Made by a program: the position numbers and the translations under genes. Positions 1 to 13,473 of a stretch of 64,000 bases of DNA are shown here, in pieces. The first letter of the stretch is position 1, and the number at the start of each line of letters is the position of its first letter. The stretch is from Citrus sinensis (lineage: Eukaryota; Streptophyta; Magnoliopsida; Sapindales; Rutaceae): NCBI RefSeq assembly GCF_022201045.2, contig NC_068561.1, positions 15,587,001-15,651,000 on the forward strand. Reading direction: 5' to 3'. The notes under the pieces were generated by a model that had not been told where the DNA came from, ran no database searches, and saw only the letters and a list, made by a program, of their open reading frames with translations.

Positions 1-2234
1 TCCAATGTATTATATACACTAAAAGCACTGACACGTGCTAGTGGACGAAAAAGAGTAGGTGGTTCTTCTGTTTCTTGGCTAGACAGAACTTCTGTTGTAG
101 ATTTGTCTCCACAATGATTATTCAAATTTTCCAGAGAACTTGTGTCTTTTTCCTCCAGGAATTTGAATGAATTGACATCACCACAAGAGAGAGTTTCTTC
201 AGATGACGCTTTGGTCTTATCCACATTCATATCTTCCATCATATTTACAGATCCAAGCTTCATCGTCCTGCGAAGCTCCACGCCCCGGCGCCTTAGGGTA
301 GAGTTCCAGTGGTTCTTTATAGCATTATCTGTCCTCCCAGGTAAAAGCCTAGAAATTACAGCCCATTTGTTTCCATGTACCGCATGAGCTGCAACTATAA
401 TTTGATCCTCCTCATCTGAAACAAATCTAGTTTGGTCATTCTAGTCATCAGGAAGTACTAGCATCAATTAAATTCAAGAAATGACATGGTGGAATTTGTC
501 TGCAACGCAGATAAATCAACCGTATCATTACATGTAGATAATTCCATTCAATGTCCATGGCAGCAGACAGGGTCCTTGCCTAGTCTTAATTGTCATCAGA
601 CATCAGTAACAAAATTTGGGAACCAGACATAACTGATATGTGGTCTTAACAGAGATCTAAATACATATATACAATCTTGGTTTACACACTAGGCCCGTGA
701 TGCAAGGGAAACTGTTAGTTAGCTGCACTTAGGACTGCAAAGCTATTCTCGTTTTGGATAATTGTCTCATGTTTCAGTTGTCATTAAATTAAGTTTGTCC
801 TAGTCCTTAGGAAGTTGTTAGTTTGTTCAACATGTATCAGCTCATGGCTTGATTCTCGGTCACTTAGTTTTTCAATTTTTATTATATATTGTAAGCTTAA
901 TGCATAAAAGAAACAAGAATTTCCAGTTTTGCATTCCCGCATATCTTTCTTTGTTCTTCCTCAAAATTCTTTAATCCTCTGTTTTTATCTTTCAAAATTA
1001 ACAGAAACTTTCTCAATGATCCTAATGTTGTCTAAGCTTGTGGGTATGCCCGAGTCCACTTATAGGTACCCAATTTCTAAGGAACCTGAATCTGACCACT
1101 AATCCCCTGAAATGGGCAAAGTACTCATTCCAGAGTGTAAATATCTGGAATGAGTTTCCTAAGACTATCCAGAGAGAAAAATATAAGTGGAAGGGCCATG
1201 GTATGATGGTATAATCTGGAGTTGACACATCGGGGATGGAATAAAAAAAGGAAAGGTAAGATATGTCCAGAAAGCGTGGCAACATGACCAATTCTAAGCA
1301 GACACCTGTAAAGCCCACATGCAGCCTTGGAATTAGGGTTCAAGACAAACCCTAATTCCACGTTACTAAACAGACCCAACGTTCATTCATGAGGGTGTGG
1401 ACTCCTTTTTGGTACAGTACTTTTCTAGGTAGAGAGCAAGATCCGAAATTACTAGAAACTTGGTGTGGTTAAGTACCTTGGAGCAGGTACTCCACCACCA
1501 ACCCAAAGAGGATTCAAGCTTGAAGAAAGTCCCCACTATTATCAAATCCTTACCTTCAAACTCCAACTTCAATATCATCAAATTATTCAAAAGAACAACT
1601 TAGATCTGCCTCTACATTACAAAACCTGTAAGGCAGTTACTACTTTCTACATTGCTCCTTATGTTTCATCGACATGTTTATGCCTGGATTCTAAAAAACA
1701 AATTTGCACACTTCCTTGGGTTTAATAAAATAACAATATTTCACACAAAAACAACAAATTTAAAATCACCATAGTTGGTGACTAACCATCAATTCAACAT
1801 TGTATTTGAAAAAAAGAAAAAAATTCAATACTTGAGACATCAGAAATATCGATCAATATTATTATAAGTTTTCTAATGTAAAATATACCGGTAAATGGCT
1901 TGCGTTTAACGGCTGGGTCGAGCTGATTACACCACCTGAGCCTGCAAGACTTGCCGGAGCGACCAGCAATTCCTCGGGCGATCAAGCTCCAATTCCTCGC
2001 CCCGAACTTGCTTACAAGCTCGCTCAATACCGCGTCCTGTTCGGGCGACCAAGGGCCCTTCACTCGGCTTCTGCCGCTTCTTTTACTTCCCTCGCCGACA
2101 GCCACTACAGAATCGTCGCCGCTCCGGCCTCGGTCAGCGCCAACATCGGCATCAGCTTCAACAGCGTCGCCGCCGTCAACTTCGATTACCGTTGCTTTCC
2201 ATTTTTCAGTTTCCGTTTGTGGTTCCATTTTCAT
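1..2234 (-). CDS. R2R3-MYB transcription factor (MYB1/MYB25/MYB109-like), 3' partial
   Basis: Nuclear DNA-binding regulator. Model: exon 1 at 2234-1889 and exon 2 at 415 to beyond base 1, with a 1473-bp GT-AG intron; phase joins as KPFT-DEED. R2 starts at [11 protein letters not shown] and has its three tryptophans (GPW, RNW, LRW), ending [12 protein letters not shown]3 follows the intron, with the usual plant Phe for the first Trp, then NKW and NHW, ending in TLRRR. The [10 protein letters not shown] and [12 protein letters not shown] recognition helices are intact. An acidic N-terminus of about 60 residues precedes R2. The open frame extends upstream to a TTG; I start at the ATG at 2234 (MKMEPQ). 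After R3 a Ser/Glu-rich tail continues off the window. The subgroup is inferred from repeat similarity; targets are unknown. The intron shows no second gene. Confidence 0.9.
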
Positions 2235-4582
2235 TGTTTTTCTTTTCAAGACAAAAATTAATGTCTGTTAGAAACTGAGAGTTCAGTTAAAGCGCAAGTG
2301 TGCGCGATGTGAAGACGGGGAATTAAATTTAATGGCCAACTGTTTTGGGGATTCCTCTGTAGTTTAGTAAGTTTACTCGGTAGTTTTCGTGAAATTACTT
2401 ATGTATCCTCATTATAATTATTAATTTACATTTTATAATTTCTTTTTAATGTAATCCTTAAAAACAAGGAAAAATGGATCATGAATTCATGATGAAATGT
2501 TGAAAACTATTTGCCCTATATTATTAACATGAATATATGACAAATAAAAATTCAAGGGTCTAATTCCAGTAATAAGAAGCATCTTTTGAGTAAAACTAAG
2601 TTGATATATATTTTTTGAAATTTTACAACCTTATATTTAAGAAGGTAATATTTAAAAAAAAATGACTTTAATTAATATTAAATAAAGTTACAATCGCCCC
2701 CAAATGTAATAACCCTATTAATTATGTCTCATGTAGCAGAAATAAGAAGTATAAGAATTATATAATTTTATGTTTGTTTGTAGAGTTAAGGGATTTGTGG
2801 TAGGTAAATAAATAAGCTTACATTTTTAAACGTTTAATATGTATGCAATAAAATTGAAAATAAGAGGTTGGGAGTGTAATTTCCGCCTACTGGAAACTGT
2901 ACCTTTTTGGAAATTGCTTGGGAGATTACGATGTTTTGGTGAATTGTCATAAAAAAGGAATAAGCAAGTTGGCCCCATTCTTTGATTGGCGGGAAACAAA
3001 ACAATCGGCGAATACATCAACATGGGCTATCTCCGAAGTTAACTGAATTAGACCCAAATTTCATAATGAGCCAAAGTCCAGTTCGGTTTGGATAATTAAA
3101 CGAAGAGTTAGATTATTGGCAACCCTATGATCTCTTCATAAAATTATCTTTTTAATTATATTCATTTTATTTTTGAAAATATCTATTTTTTTAGGTATAC
3201 TTTTTTAAGTTTTCAATTTTTATTTGATTTGTTTTATTGTTAAAACTTAAAGTATTATTGTGCTATTTTTTTAATTTTATTATTACTCTACACACAAATT
3301 AAAAAGTTATATGGGTGATAAGTTTTTTAGTGTTAATTATTGACTGAAATAATACGTATTTCAAATTATAATTTCAAAGTAATTTTAAATATAAAAATAT
3401 TTAATCAATAAGAAATTAAAATAGAACAATAGATTATTTTAAATTTGTATAATTTATTTTAGTTAGATAGGAAGTAACATATAGATTTTTTTTTAAAGGA
3501 TTGATTATAAATTAAGTAATTTGCTGGAAAAAAAAATCTATATGTGTTTAATTTTCAATTGTCATTAATTGTAATTTTATTGAAAACGGGGTGTTGTAAG
3601 AATAATATAGAGGTGCCAATAGCTCCACTGTTAAACGAAATGTCAGGGGACATTTTGTAATCTATGTCCAAGCGTAGGCCCATTATCCAAGTTTGCATGC
3701 TGCGAAGAAGAAAAAAAAAAACAAAATGAAAGAGCACTGCCACTGCTACACTACATCACCCATATAATTTATTTTATTAATTTTTTAATTACATTCAATT
3801 GACAGTGTTATGTCATATCTATTTATATAAAAATAAAATTTATTTGTGGCTCTAACATTATTAGTTTTATAAACCTTCAAATAAAACTTTAATAAAGAGA
3901 TAATATTAAGGTAATTTTATAAAAAGGAAATTTCTTATTTTAATAAAGCACAAGTAAAAAGGGAAAAATATAAATTTTAATACCATATAAAAAAATATAT
4001 TGTACAAGTGTGTGCATACTACTTTTTTTTAAACTTAATTTGTCCCTTACTTTAATATTTTAGAGAGTTTAATTGCTTGCCGTACAGTGAGTAATTATAT
4101 GTGACCAAATTAACCTGGCAGCAAGCACCACATGATGATAAGAGTCATTGTCACCAACATTGTTATTAATCAATCATAAGAACTTGTAGATATACGATCA
4201 TGTCATGGAATGTAAATAATATGCATTTTAGTCCCCTTTTTCATTATCGTTATTTGTAAAGTTTTTTTTATGTTGAATAGACAATTGTCCTATCGGATGG
4301 GACATTTTGAATTTTACACTATGAATAGTGATGTCCAACATGAGTCTGATTAGGCCAATTAAAATGATGTTTCGAATTGAGGTTAACTGTAATTTGAAAA
4401 GTACAATATTAAAGTGTTTACTAATCACAAATTAATATAATTAGAAAGTTAAATTGATTTGATTTTATATTTATATGATGAAAAATCTATCACATTTTTA
4501 CTAATTTTGTCAAAATCAGTATTTTAAAATTGTATTTACAACATAATATTAATTTTTATTTTACAATTATAATTTTTTTTTT
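2235..4582. other. Intergenic, AT-rich
   Basis: Upstream region of the MYB gene. The first 100-200 bp presumably hold its promoter and 5' UTR. The rest is AT-rich with short chance frames only. I see no coding signal, RNA gene or clear repeat. Confidence 0.5.
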
Positions 4583-4612
4583 GAGAAATTATCTCTACAC
4601 GCCTTTATTTTG

Positions 4613-4646
<34 letters not shown>

Positions 4647-5351
4647 AATCACTATAAAATTTTAATATGTTCTTTACACCACTTTTGTATTTAAACTTGT
4701 ATCAATCAACCACCCTGACACTAAAAATAATTGTTTTATGCAAAATGAATTAAAACACTACTTCTTCTACAATATTTTAATATTTTAATATTTTAATATA
4801 TATATATATATATATAATTACAAGAATACCCCTAAATTCAATAAAACAAATAAATCTCAAAATCTAAGATGATAATTTTTAAATAAAATTATAATTGTAT
4901 AAAATTAACATCTTGTGATTATAATTTTTATAATTATAATTTCATTTAATTTTTGTAATTAAATTAAGTATAGGGAAGTTTACGAAAATTAACATGAAGA
5001 GAAAAGCTCCCTATAATTATTGTAAACTTCTCTATAATTAATATTAAGAAACTTCCCTATACGAATTAAATAAAATAATAATTACAAAAAATTAACATGA
5101 TAATTTTTAAATGAAATTATAATTATAAAAAATTAATATATTGGATTTGAGATTTATTTATTTTATTATATTTAGGGGTATTTTTTTAATTATATATATT
5201 TAAAATTTTATACAATAAAACAGTCTTTTAATGCATTTAGGGGTAAAATGGTCATTTTAGTGCAAATGTGGTTGATTGATATAAAAAAAAGTCAAAATTT
5301 TATAGTAATTAGATGTACATGACAAAATAAAGGTGATGCAGAGATAATTTT
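4583..5351. mobile_element. Foldback/MITE-like element with long inverted arms
   Basis: The left arm begins GAGAAATTATCTCTACA and runs through TTTATTTTGTCAT. The right arm, read on the other strand, gives AAAATTATCTCTGCA, then TTTATTTTGTCAT. Inner segments also pair: ATCAATCAACCAC, ACCCCTAAAT, and AAACTTC/GAAGTTT near the centre. Almost the whole 770 bp could fold into one hairpin. There is no coding frame. Both sides abut T-runs, so a target duplication cannot be resolved. The family is not named; a Mutator-type MITE is possible. Confidence 0.65.
4615..4644. repeat. (AT)n microsatellite
   Basis: About 15 AT dinucleotides in the left arm of the foldback element. A second (TA)n run lies at 4797-4816. 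Confidence 0.9.
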
Positions 5352-7826
5352 ATTTTTTTTCGGCCGCAGTAAATTAAAAGTTATAATACCTCAATACCAA
5401 ATAAGATCTAAGTCGAATGGTCCCTCTAGAGGCTTATCAATGTATCACCTAATCAAAGTTTGACCACAAAGTGAAAAGACAAAATATCAGCGTAAGAACA
5501 GTTATGATGCGTGGCATTTTGAACTTTATAAGTAGCCAATACTTCTACGCTTGTTATTCTCCCAAAACAAAGCACAACATTCACAAAATTTTGATTACAC
5601 ATGAAGGAGATGTTGACAGAACATTAATAATTGGACAAGGGATTTCAACTTCAATTCATATGTAAAGATTTATAAAGTGACAAACTATCAATTAATTATC
5701 TAAGTACTATGAAAGTAGACGAAAAACATTAAAGTATCTAGTGCCAACGACTAATGAGAAAATTAATTAAAATATAATGTCTCGTCATAAAACCATGTCC
5801 TTGAATGGTTTCTTTGAAAGGTAAAACTTGGTTGTTAACTCGTACCTCGCCTAGATGACGAAAGGGACGAATAGTCTTATTTTCTAGGGCTTATTTTTCA
5901 AATTAACTCATTCAAATTGTATCCAATTACGCCGCCATTAATTTAACTGATTCACCAACTCTGTCTGGCTTCATATAGGTTTTTAGAATAAGCACATCAT
6001 CAGCATTTTAAAATAACAAGGATCCGCCCCACAGCATAAATAGCCTATAGTCCACTTTTACCTTTTTCTTGTATTAGCTTACTAAGCCATTCAATATGGC
6101 GGTTTCATATTTGGATACTCTTATCAAAGAAAGCTTTTGTTTGCTCGCAAAAGATATAAAGGACAAATTAATACACTTGGTATATATAGTTCTTGTATAC
6201 TACTAGCTAGATATGCAACATCTTTATACAAAATATATATATCATTCACAAGCTGATTTTGTTGTATGATTGTTGCATAAATAACATGCACAGACTTTTG
6301 TGTTTCGATAATTCAACCGGTATTTGCATGCCACAAATAATGATCTTTTTAATCGAAGAGAAATGGACTCATGCATGAACGTATTCAACGTGTATTGTAT
6401 AGCTTAAGGAAGCAAGTTTTAATATGTTACGCGAAAATGAAACCAGTTGACTGCTGGAAAAATTAAAGCAAATAAACTTCTGACTCAGTACATATGAACA
6501 TTATTGATCCATATATCTAACTTTTGTCTACGTGGAAAAAAGTGAAAAAAAGGAAGTTTATTTAGTCAGAATCTACCTAACACGTAATGCACAAGACAAC
6601 TCCAAAACGTTTTTCTTAGCCTCATTAAATTAAAATCGTGCGTTTTTGTTTAACTTAACTAATCGCCAAAAGCTTCCCAACAGGCAGTGCTTTGCTTGTG
6701 AGTAGTATTATTAGTTAATTTGACTTCTCGTTATAAATTGTAATTGGTCAAGCACCGACTAGGGTTTGAGGTTAGTTAATTTTTCACGGCACTGCTTCAA
6801 TTGTAATGCGTGTGTCAGTAGCTTGTCAGCACCAATTCTACCTACGTTTTCTCTCTTTTTTTTACGCGTACGAGCAATTTTTCAATTGATATGTCTTTTG
6901 AATAACAAAAGAACATTTCAAACTCGGGCAATTTCCCTACTGGCACAATTGGATTATGTCCCTTCCCTCGTTGAATTTTCGAAGATTCTAAAGTTATTAA
7001 CAAGTAATTAATATGGATTTGCAATTAAATTATCTTTGAAGTGGAAATAAGCAGAAAAACGTTTTTCAATCATTTGAGAAGTTCAACGCAATTAGCTGTA
7101 TCCCATCTGATTTTTGGTCTAGAAAAATTGCATCGTGAAAAAATAATTTGGAATTGAAAAAGGGAGACCACAATATGTAAAAAGGTTTAATTAAATAAAT
7201 GATACATAACATGCCAGTATTAATCCCTTGATAAATGATACATATCATGCCAATATCATCATTTGAATGAAATTTTGGGGTAACTCTTAGTTAGTAAATG
7301 AAACTATAGAATTAAATTATCAATGTTTTCCCCTCACCAACGAATTCTTTTCATTACTACAATAATTTTTCCCAAAATAAAAAGAAAAGACCAAAAAAAT
7401 TTAGTTAAGAATTTCTAAAAAAGAAAATGTACATTGTAAAAGTTGATGTTTTAAACCGAGACACCGTCCAATTTTCACAGCTGTGTTTGTGGAGAAGTTA
7501 AAATAATTATAATAATAAGCATCTGCCTGTGTCATTTTCGGAATCAGAAAATTCATATAAACAAATTATTTTGACTTGGTGTTTAATTTATGAATACGTT
7601 GATCACCAAACCTGAACTGTGTGATAACAAAGCTTCTGGTACTTCATTCAATGCTTAACCTTATCGAAACCATTTTCGCCTTTAATTAACAACACTATCA
7701 CGTAAACTAAGTCAAGAGAAAATCTACGGCTGTAGCAGTTGAGATTCCTAGGAAAAAAAAAAAAAGAAACATTTTGTCCAATGAAAACTTAAAGGCACGT
7801 TCCTAGAAGATCCCTCTGTCGTTTCC
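5352..7826. other. Upstream region of laccase 1
   Basis: AT-rich non-coding DNA of 2.5 kb. It contains a block at 6560-6638 that is similar to sequence upstream of both other laccases (listed separately). No other gene, RNA or repeat was recognised. Confidence 0.5.
6560..6638 (+). promoter_or_regulatory. Distal upstream block shared by the three laccases
   Basis: TTAGTCAGAATCTACCTAAC, then about 20 bp, then CTCCAAAACGTTTTTCTTAGCCT, lies about 1.35 kb before the laccase 1 ATG. Related sequence lies before laccase 2 (15968-16035, with TTCAAAACGTTTTCTCTTAA) and, reversed, before laccase 3 (63343-63410). Conservation amid diverged DNA shows common descent. A regulatory role is only inferred. Confidence 0.45.
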
Positions 7827-7834
7827 TATATAAA
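7827..7834 (+). promoter_or_regulatory. TATA box of laccase 1
   Basis: TATATAAA followed by GAGAGC, 147 bp before the ATG. Laccases 2 and 3 have TATTTAAAGAGAGCTC and TATATAAATAGAGCTC at matching distances. Confidence 0.7.
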
Positions 7835-7980
7835 GAGAGCTTCTATGATCCTCTTTTCCCATCAATCGACCACTACATACATTGCCTTCTAATTTCTTCA
7901 TTTGCATAAGCTTTCTTTACATTCCTCATATTTTTTGGAGCTTTCTTTAAGCCAACATTAATTCTCTTCAGACTTCTAAC

Positions 7981-10797
7981 ATGGCGCGTTCCATGCTTTT
8001 GCTAGCATGCGCTTTAGTTGTTTTAGCTTCTTCTACCTTGTCTTCAGCAGCAGTCGTGGAACACTCATTCCAAGTAATCTGCTTTATACCCTTTTGAGAA
8101 TCTTTTATATTTATGATATATATAAATTGCGCGTGTAATGCAATTTCTGCATTGAGTGCATGCACAACGTAAGAGTCAACACAACATGTTAAAGTCCTAC
8201 ATATATTATAAACAAAACAATGAAATTATTACTTTACAATTATGTCACCATGCATGTTGCCCAAGTTGATGAATATTTTTTGTTCTTCGATTGTATCAGG
8301 TGAAAAACTTGACGATTGGGCGGCTGTGCCGACAGCAAACGATAACGGCGGTTAACGGGAGCCTCCCTGGTCCGACGATACGCGTTCAAGAGGGTGACAC
8401 TCTGATTGTTCATGTCTCCAACGAGTCGCCTTATAACATCACTATTCACTGGTAATTATATTGATTCAATTAATCCTTAGATGACAAGCTTCGGCATTTA
8501 GCTACTCCTCTCAAAACAAACATTAAAAACAAATTGCATTTAGCTACTATGTACTGCTCTGTTTTTCAAAGCCATATGACGACTTTGTCATACATGTTTT
8601 TATTGCAAATATCCCAAAAGGAGGATCGTTGATTATCCTTGACTAATTCGGCACCTAATATCAAAATTTTCTTTTATTTTTTTTTATTTTTGGAATATAT
8701 CTCTATATGTCGTCTTGATACAGCTGCATTAGGTCATATATTGCTTTCAATTTCAAATCTTTTTCAAAACAATATGCAATAACGCAAATAACTTGTGAGC
8801 TTTTTTTTTTTTAAATGACTAAAAGTCTAATTAATGCATGTGAAATTAGTGTTACCAACATCTGCATAAAGTATCATCACTATCTTCATCTTTGTCTTCA
8901 TACTAATTAATTATATCATCAATGAAAATTGTTTATGTAGGCATGGAATATTTCAGATTCGAAGCATCTGGGCAGATGGACCAAACATGATAACTCAGTG
9001 TCCAATAAGACCTGGAAATAGCTACACTTACAAATTTAGAATCATCAATCAAGAAGGAACCCTTTGGTGGCATGCTCACATCTCAATGCTGCGAGCCACG
9101 GTCCACGGTGCTTTTATCATCCGCCCTAAGTCTGGTCACAAGTATCCATTTCCTAAACCCGATAAAGAAGTTCCCATTGTTCTCGGTATATATTTTATTA
9201 ATATAATCATTTTCACTACCAATTAGGCACGAGAATTTTATTTGATGATATATTAGTAATTGACACATAAATCTAATTACAGGAGAGTGGTGGAATGACG
9301 ATATCATGGATGTTGCCAACCGAGGGGAAATTACCGGTGTAGGTCCTAGAATTTCCGATGCTTTCACCATCAATGGAAGGCCTGGAGACCTCTATCCCTG
9401 CTCGGAAAATCGTATGGATCATAATTATACCAACCCAATTGATTGAAAAGCGTCATAAGTAGACATATAAATTTTCCTCAAGTTAATTAGTACGTTATTT
9501 TTTCATTAATTATGTGTTATTATTTCATTTACTTGTCAGAAACATACAAGCTTAAGGTTGAGAAAGGGAAGACCTATCTCCTACGTATTATCAACGCTGC
9601 ACTCAATAACCAGCTCTTCTTCAAGATAGCCAATCACAAATTTACAGTCGTCGCCGTTGACGCTGGGTACACTGATCCCTACGTCACCGATGTGGTGGTG
9701 ATAGCTCCCGGCCAAACCACTGACGTTCTGCTAAAAGCCGACCAGCCAGTGGGTTCTTATTACATGGCTGCAAGAGCATACGCTGCCCCGCCGCCGACGC
9801 TAGTAGCGTTCAATATGAACACCACGAGAGGCATCGTTGTCTACGATGGTGCCAGCACGGCCAATCCTATAATGCCAGCCTTACCAGCTTACAATGATAC
9901 GCCTACAGCCTACACATTTTACAGTAATATAACTGGATTAAGTGGTGGACCTCAATGGGTCCCATGCCCACGTCGAGTGGATGAACGTATGTTTGTGACT
10001 TTAGGATTGGGGCTTGAGCAATGCCCAGCAAATGCCACATGTCAAGGTCCGGGCTCGCAAAGACTCTCTGCCAGCATGAACAATCATTCATTCCAGGCCC
10101 CCACAAGTTTGTCAATTCTACAAGCATATTTCTTCAACGTGGGTGGAGTTTACGAGCCCAATTTCCCAAACCAGCCTCCCGTCAAATTTGACTACACAAA
10201 CACTAACGTCAGCAACGACATGTCACTGCTGTTTCCTCCAAAAACAACGAGCGTCAAGATGTTGAAGTTCAACTCGACGGTGGAGATGGTCCTGCAAAAC
10301 ACAGCGTTGATCGCGGTGGAGAGTCATCCCATGCACCTTCACGGCTACGACTTTTACGTATTGGCTCAAGGGTTCGGAAACTATAACGCCTCCAGAGACA
10401 GCAAAAACTTCAATCTCGTCAACCCACAGAGGCGTAACACCATTGCTGTTCCTATCGGTGGATGGGCCGTTATCAGATTCCGCGCAAATAATCCAGGTTA
10501 GGCTTTTTTTTTTTTTTTTTGACATTTCATTTCATCATTTCATTTCAGGACGGGATCCCTACGTGACTAACATCAAATAGTAGTGGAGAAAATTAAAATG
10601 TTGCAGACAATAGGGACTTATTTGCAATTTTCCTTTTGACCGACTGTTGATTGTTGAACTTTACAGGTGTTTGGTTCATGCACTGCCACTTTGACGTTCA
10701 CTTACCGTGGGGTCTGGCCACGACTTTTATTGTTGAAAATGGGCCGACGCCGTCGACGATGTTGCCTCCTCCACCGGCTGACCTTCCCCAGTGCTAG
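7981..10797 (+). CDS. Laccase 1 (LAC7/LAC14/LAC15-like multicopper oxidase)
   Basis: Secreted blue copper oxidase that oxidises phenolics such as monolignols or flavonoids and reduces oxygen to water in the cell wall. Exons: 7981-8073, 8300-8451, 8941-9185, 9283-9411, 9540-10496, 10667-10797, giving 568 aa with all phases consistent and GT-AG introns. A signal peptide ([18 protein letters not shown]) ends near [10 protein letters not shown]. Copper motifs are complete: HWHG across the exon 2/3 junction, WWHAH in exon 3, HPMHLHG in exon 5, and [11 protein letters not shown] plus axial Leu in exon 6. The protein ends [10 protein letters not shown]. Size and exon plan are typical of plant laccases. 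Laccase 2 follows 7 kb downstream in the same direction. The subclade assignment is inferred from similarity, and the substrate cannot be told from sequence. Confidence 0.95.
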
Positions 10798-11667
10798 AAG
10801 TTCATCCATTATTATTAATTCCACAAAAAATAAAATTAAAAACAATTGTGCTATTTTCTGAATAAAAAGCTTTCATTCATTAATTGTTTGTAATTTGTCA
10901 AGTGTTTCAGTTCCATTCATTTGTTAAAGTTCCAAAAAAGATTTGTTATTGATGTAATAATGGTGGTAACCAGTAACCGATGTATTAAGTTCATTTTTCA
11001 TTGTAATAACAGTAAAATTAGTAATTAATCTTTTTTTTTTCTCTTTAACCTTCCTTAGTAGCAACAGCATCTTTGTCGAATAATTCCAATTATCTTTCAT
11101 ATTTTACTGGGTATTTTTTTTTTTATAGTCGTTAGGACTAACTAATTTTATTACCATAAGGAAGTTATAATTTAGTAGAAGTTTAATTCCAAAATTATTA
11201 TTTTTAACTTAATTATCCTTATTGTAACTAATATAAAGGTAAATAAATTAATAATTAATTATCAATGAGGCATGTCAATTCTATAAAACTTTAAACATGC
11301 TTGGGAAATTATAAATATTTTAACTTCAACAATAATGCATACATACTACTGAGTTACTATGTGCCTATATTCTATAAGTTTGAAAATGTGATAACAACTC
11401 TAAGAAACAAATTATTGTCAAATAATTTCTAAAAAAAATTTATTCCATGTTAAACCTCTAATATTAAATATATACTTTTGCAATATATGAATATTCAAGA
11501 TGGGATGTCTAACATTTATAAATTTTTACAATGTGCAAATTACTTGAGATGGGATCTAAAACATTTATAACTTATCACAATGTTGAATTCGTTTTTATTT
11601 AGAACGTTTTACGAAGTTTTACTTATCTCTTCAAATCTACCCAGCAGAAGCACAAAATAAAAACTTT
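10798..11667. other. Intergenic: laccase 1 3' region
   Basis: AATAAAAAGC at 10860 may serve as a poly(A) signal for laccase 1. The rest is AT-rich with no gene. Confidence 0.5.
11659..11663 (-). terminator. Pol III terminator of tRNA-Asp
   Basis: Five T on the minus strand (AAAAA on plus), starting 5 bp after the tRNA 3' end; the usual RNA polymerase III stop. Confidence 0.75.
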
Positions 11668-11739
11668 CGCCGTTGCCGGGGATCGAACCCGGGTCACCCG
11701 CGTGACAGGCGGGAATACTCACCACTATACTACAACGAC
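11668..11739 (-). tRNA. tRNA-Asp (GTC)
   Basis: 72-nt intronless tRNA. The minus strand reads GTCGTTG for the 5' acceptor arm and CAACGGC plus discriminator G at the 3' end. The anticodon loop CCTGTCACG carries GTC. The A box (TAGTATAGTGG) and B box (GGTTCGATCCC) are intact. CCA is not encoded, as normal for a nuclear gene. Confidence 0.97.
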
Positions 11740-13071
11740 TTGATGATGATTGTTGGCTCATTCATTAAAGTATAACCGTGACATGCCAACAGCTGACCCT
11801 GCAAATAATTTGCTTTCAAGTATTAAGGATTTTTCTTTGTGGATCTTTTGTTATAAATTTATAATGCATGGTTTGATAATCTATCGTCTTAATGACCTAA
11901 AAATACATTAACAATAGTAATTATTTTTTTTTTTGGGATTATATACACGATTTATTCTTAAATAAATATGTCTGCTTATGATATATAATTGTTTTGTTTT
12001 TGGATTATTGCTAACTGTTGTGTTTTAAGGGCCATATATTTGTTTGTTTTTTCAATTACTAATTAATATCATGATTAATGCAACTTATTTTACATGTGTT
12101 ATATTTTTGTTTTAAGATTCAAAATTTAACGACGGCTTTATGTTGGAGAGTGGAGCCTCTTAGCAAAAGAAGCCTTGTTAAACTTACAAATTCATCCAAC
12201 TATTGCAGTTCTCCTTACTTTTGTAGCCAAAATATTGCTGGCAATTTAGCGCACACACTAAAATATTGCATTTGTCCCTAAAAATATCAATAATTGTTTT
12301 TAGGTTCTTGTACTATATATTATACTCATGCCATTAGTTTAATTAATGTGATATGTCCATCAAAGCATGATTTTGTATATTAATAAGTCACATGTACCCT
12401 TCAATGGTAAACTTGGAACGTTTAAATTATAACATCAAGAATATAATAGAGCATTAGGAGAAAAAAAAAAACATAGAATGCAAGTGATAAAAATGTGAAA
12501 TATTAGAAACCTAATCGTTCTCCCTATAATTAAATGCATAATATTTTTGCACATTTCTTGAGGAGATGATGAACAAGATTTCTGATACTTTAGAGATTAT
12601 TCACCAAAAGAGAAGATAATTTTTCATTCAAAAATGATATTTTTAGCTGCTATTTCTTTTGCTTATCTTGAAATCCTATTCGCTCGCAATTAAGAAAGAA
12701 CATATGAATTTCTATATATTTATATTTTTAATGATAAGATATTTTAACATTTTAATTTTGAATATGGCCATCTGTCAATGAAAGAAGGGTTCTCTTAGGA
12801 TTTGATAGTTGATAAACGGGAACATAATTAGAAAATAAAATCCTTTTCTACAAAGATGTCATATACAATACAATTAAAGTCCAATACAACTAAAATTCAG
12901 TAAAATGTACAATCAATCTAAAATATCAAAATCTAATACAATTAAAGCCCAATGTAATTAATAATAAATTCTCACAATTATTAGGGAGACTCAATCCCTC
13001 CACTTAAATTTAAAAGAAGGGGTACCAACTAATCCAACCAAATAACTATTAACTATTTAAAAAATAAGCCT
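11740..13071. other. Intergenic, AT-rich
   Basis: Non-coding. Around 12860-12960 short phrases such as AATACAATTAAAGTCCAAT recur imperfectly. Nothing else recognised. Confidence 0.45.
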
Positions 13072-13081
13072 TAACTATATA

Positions 13082-13422
13082 GGATCCGCTAACTTACGTT
13101 GAATGTAAGTTACGGTCAGTCTGTAAAATTTCATCTAGCCCCCTATGCTCTATATTATTTATATTTTATTTATGAATATTATAAATTTTTTGAAATGTAA
13201 AATTTCATTTAACCCCTTATACTCAATTTTATTTTATTGAAACCATAGAGTATGAATTCGCCCCCATAATTTTAAATTCTCAAAATAATCTCCATTTAAT
13301 TAAAAAATATAATTATTTTTAAATAAATTATAATTATAATTATAATTTTATTATAATCATAAATATTTTTTTAAATAGATTATTGTTATTATTAATAACA
13401 AGAATAAAAAGCATTATAAATT

Positions 13423-13473
<51 letters not shown>

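Noticed and set aside
142..387. Plus-strand frame over the MYB R3 exon
   Set aside because: Antisense shadow of the conserved R3 repeat.
1387..1725. Open frames within the MYB intron
   Set aside because: They lie between two exons that join in phase and have no recognisable domain.
2235..2249. Upstream extension of the MYB frame to 2249
   Set aside because: The extension begins at TTG; the ATG at 2234 is the plausible start. Similar TTG extensions at 56528 and upstream of 62314 were dropped.
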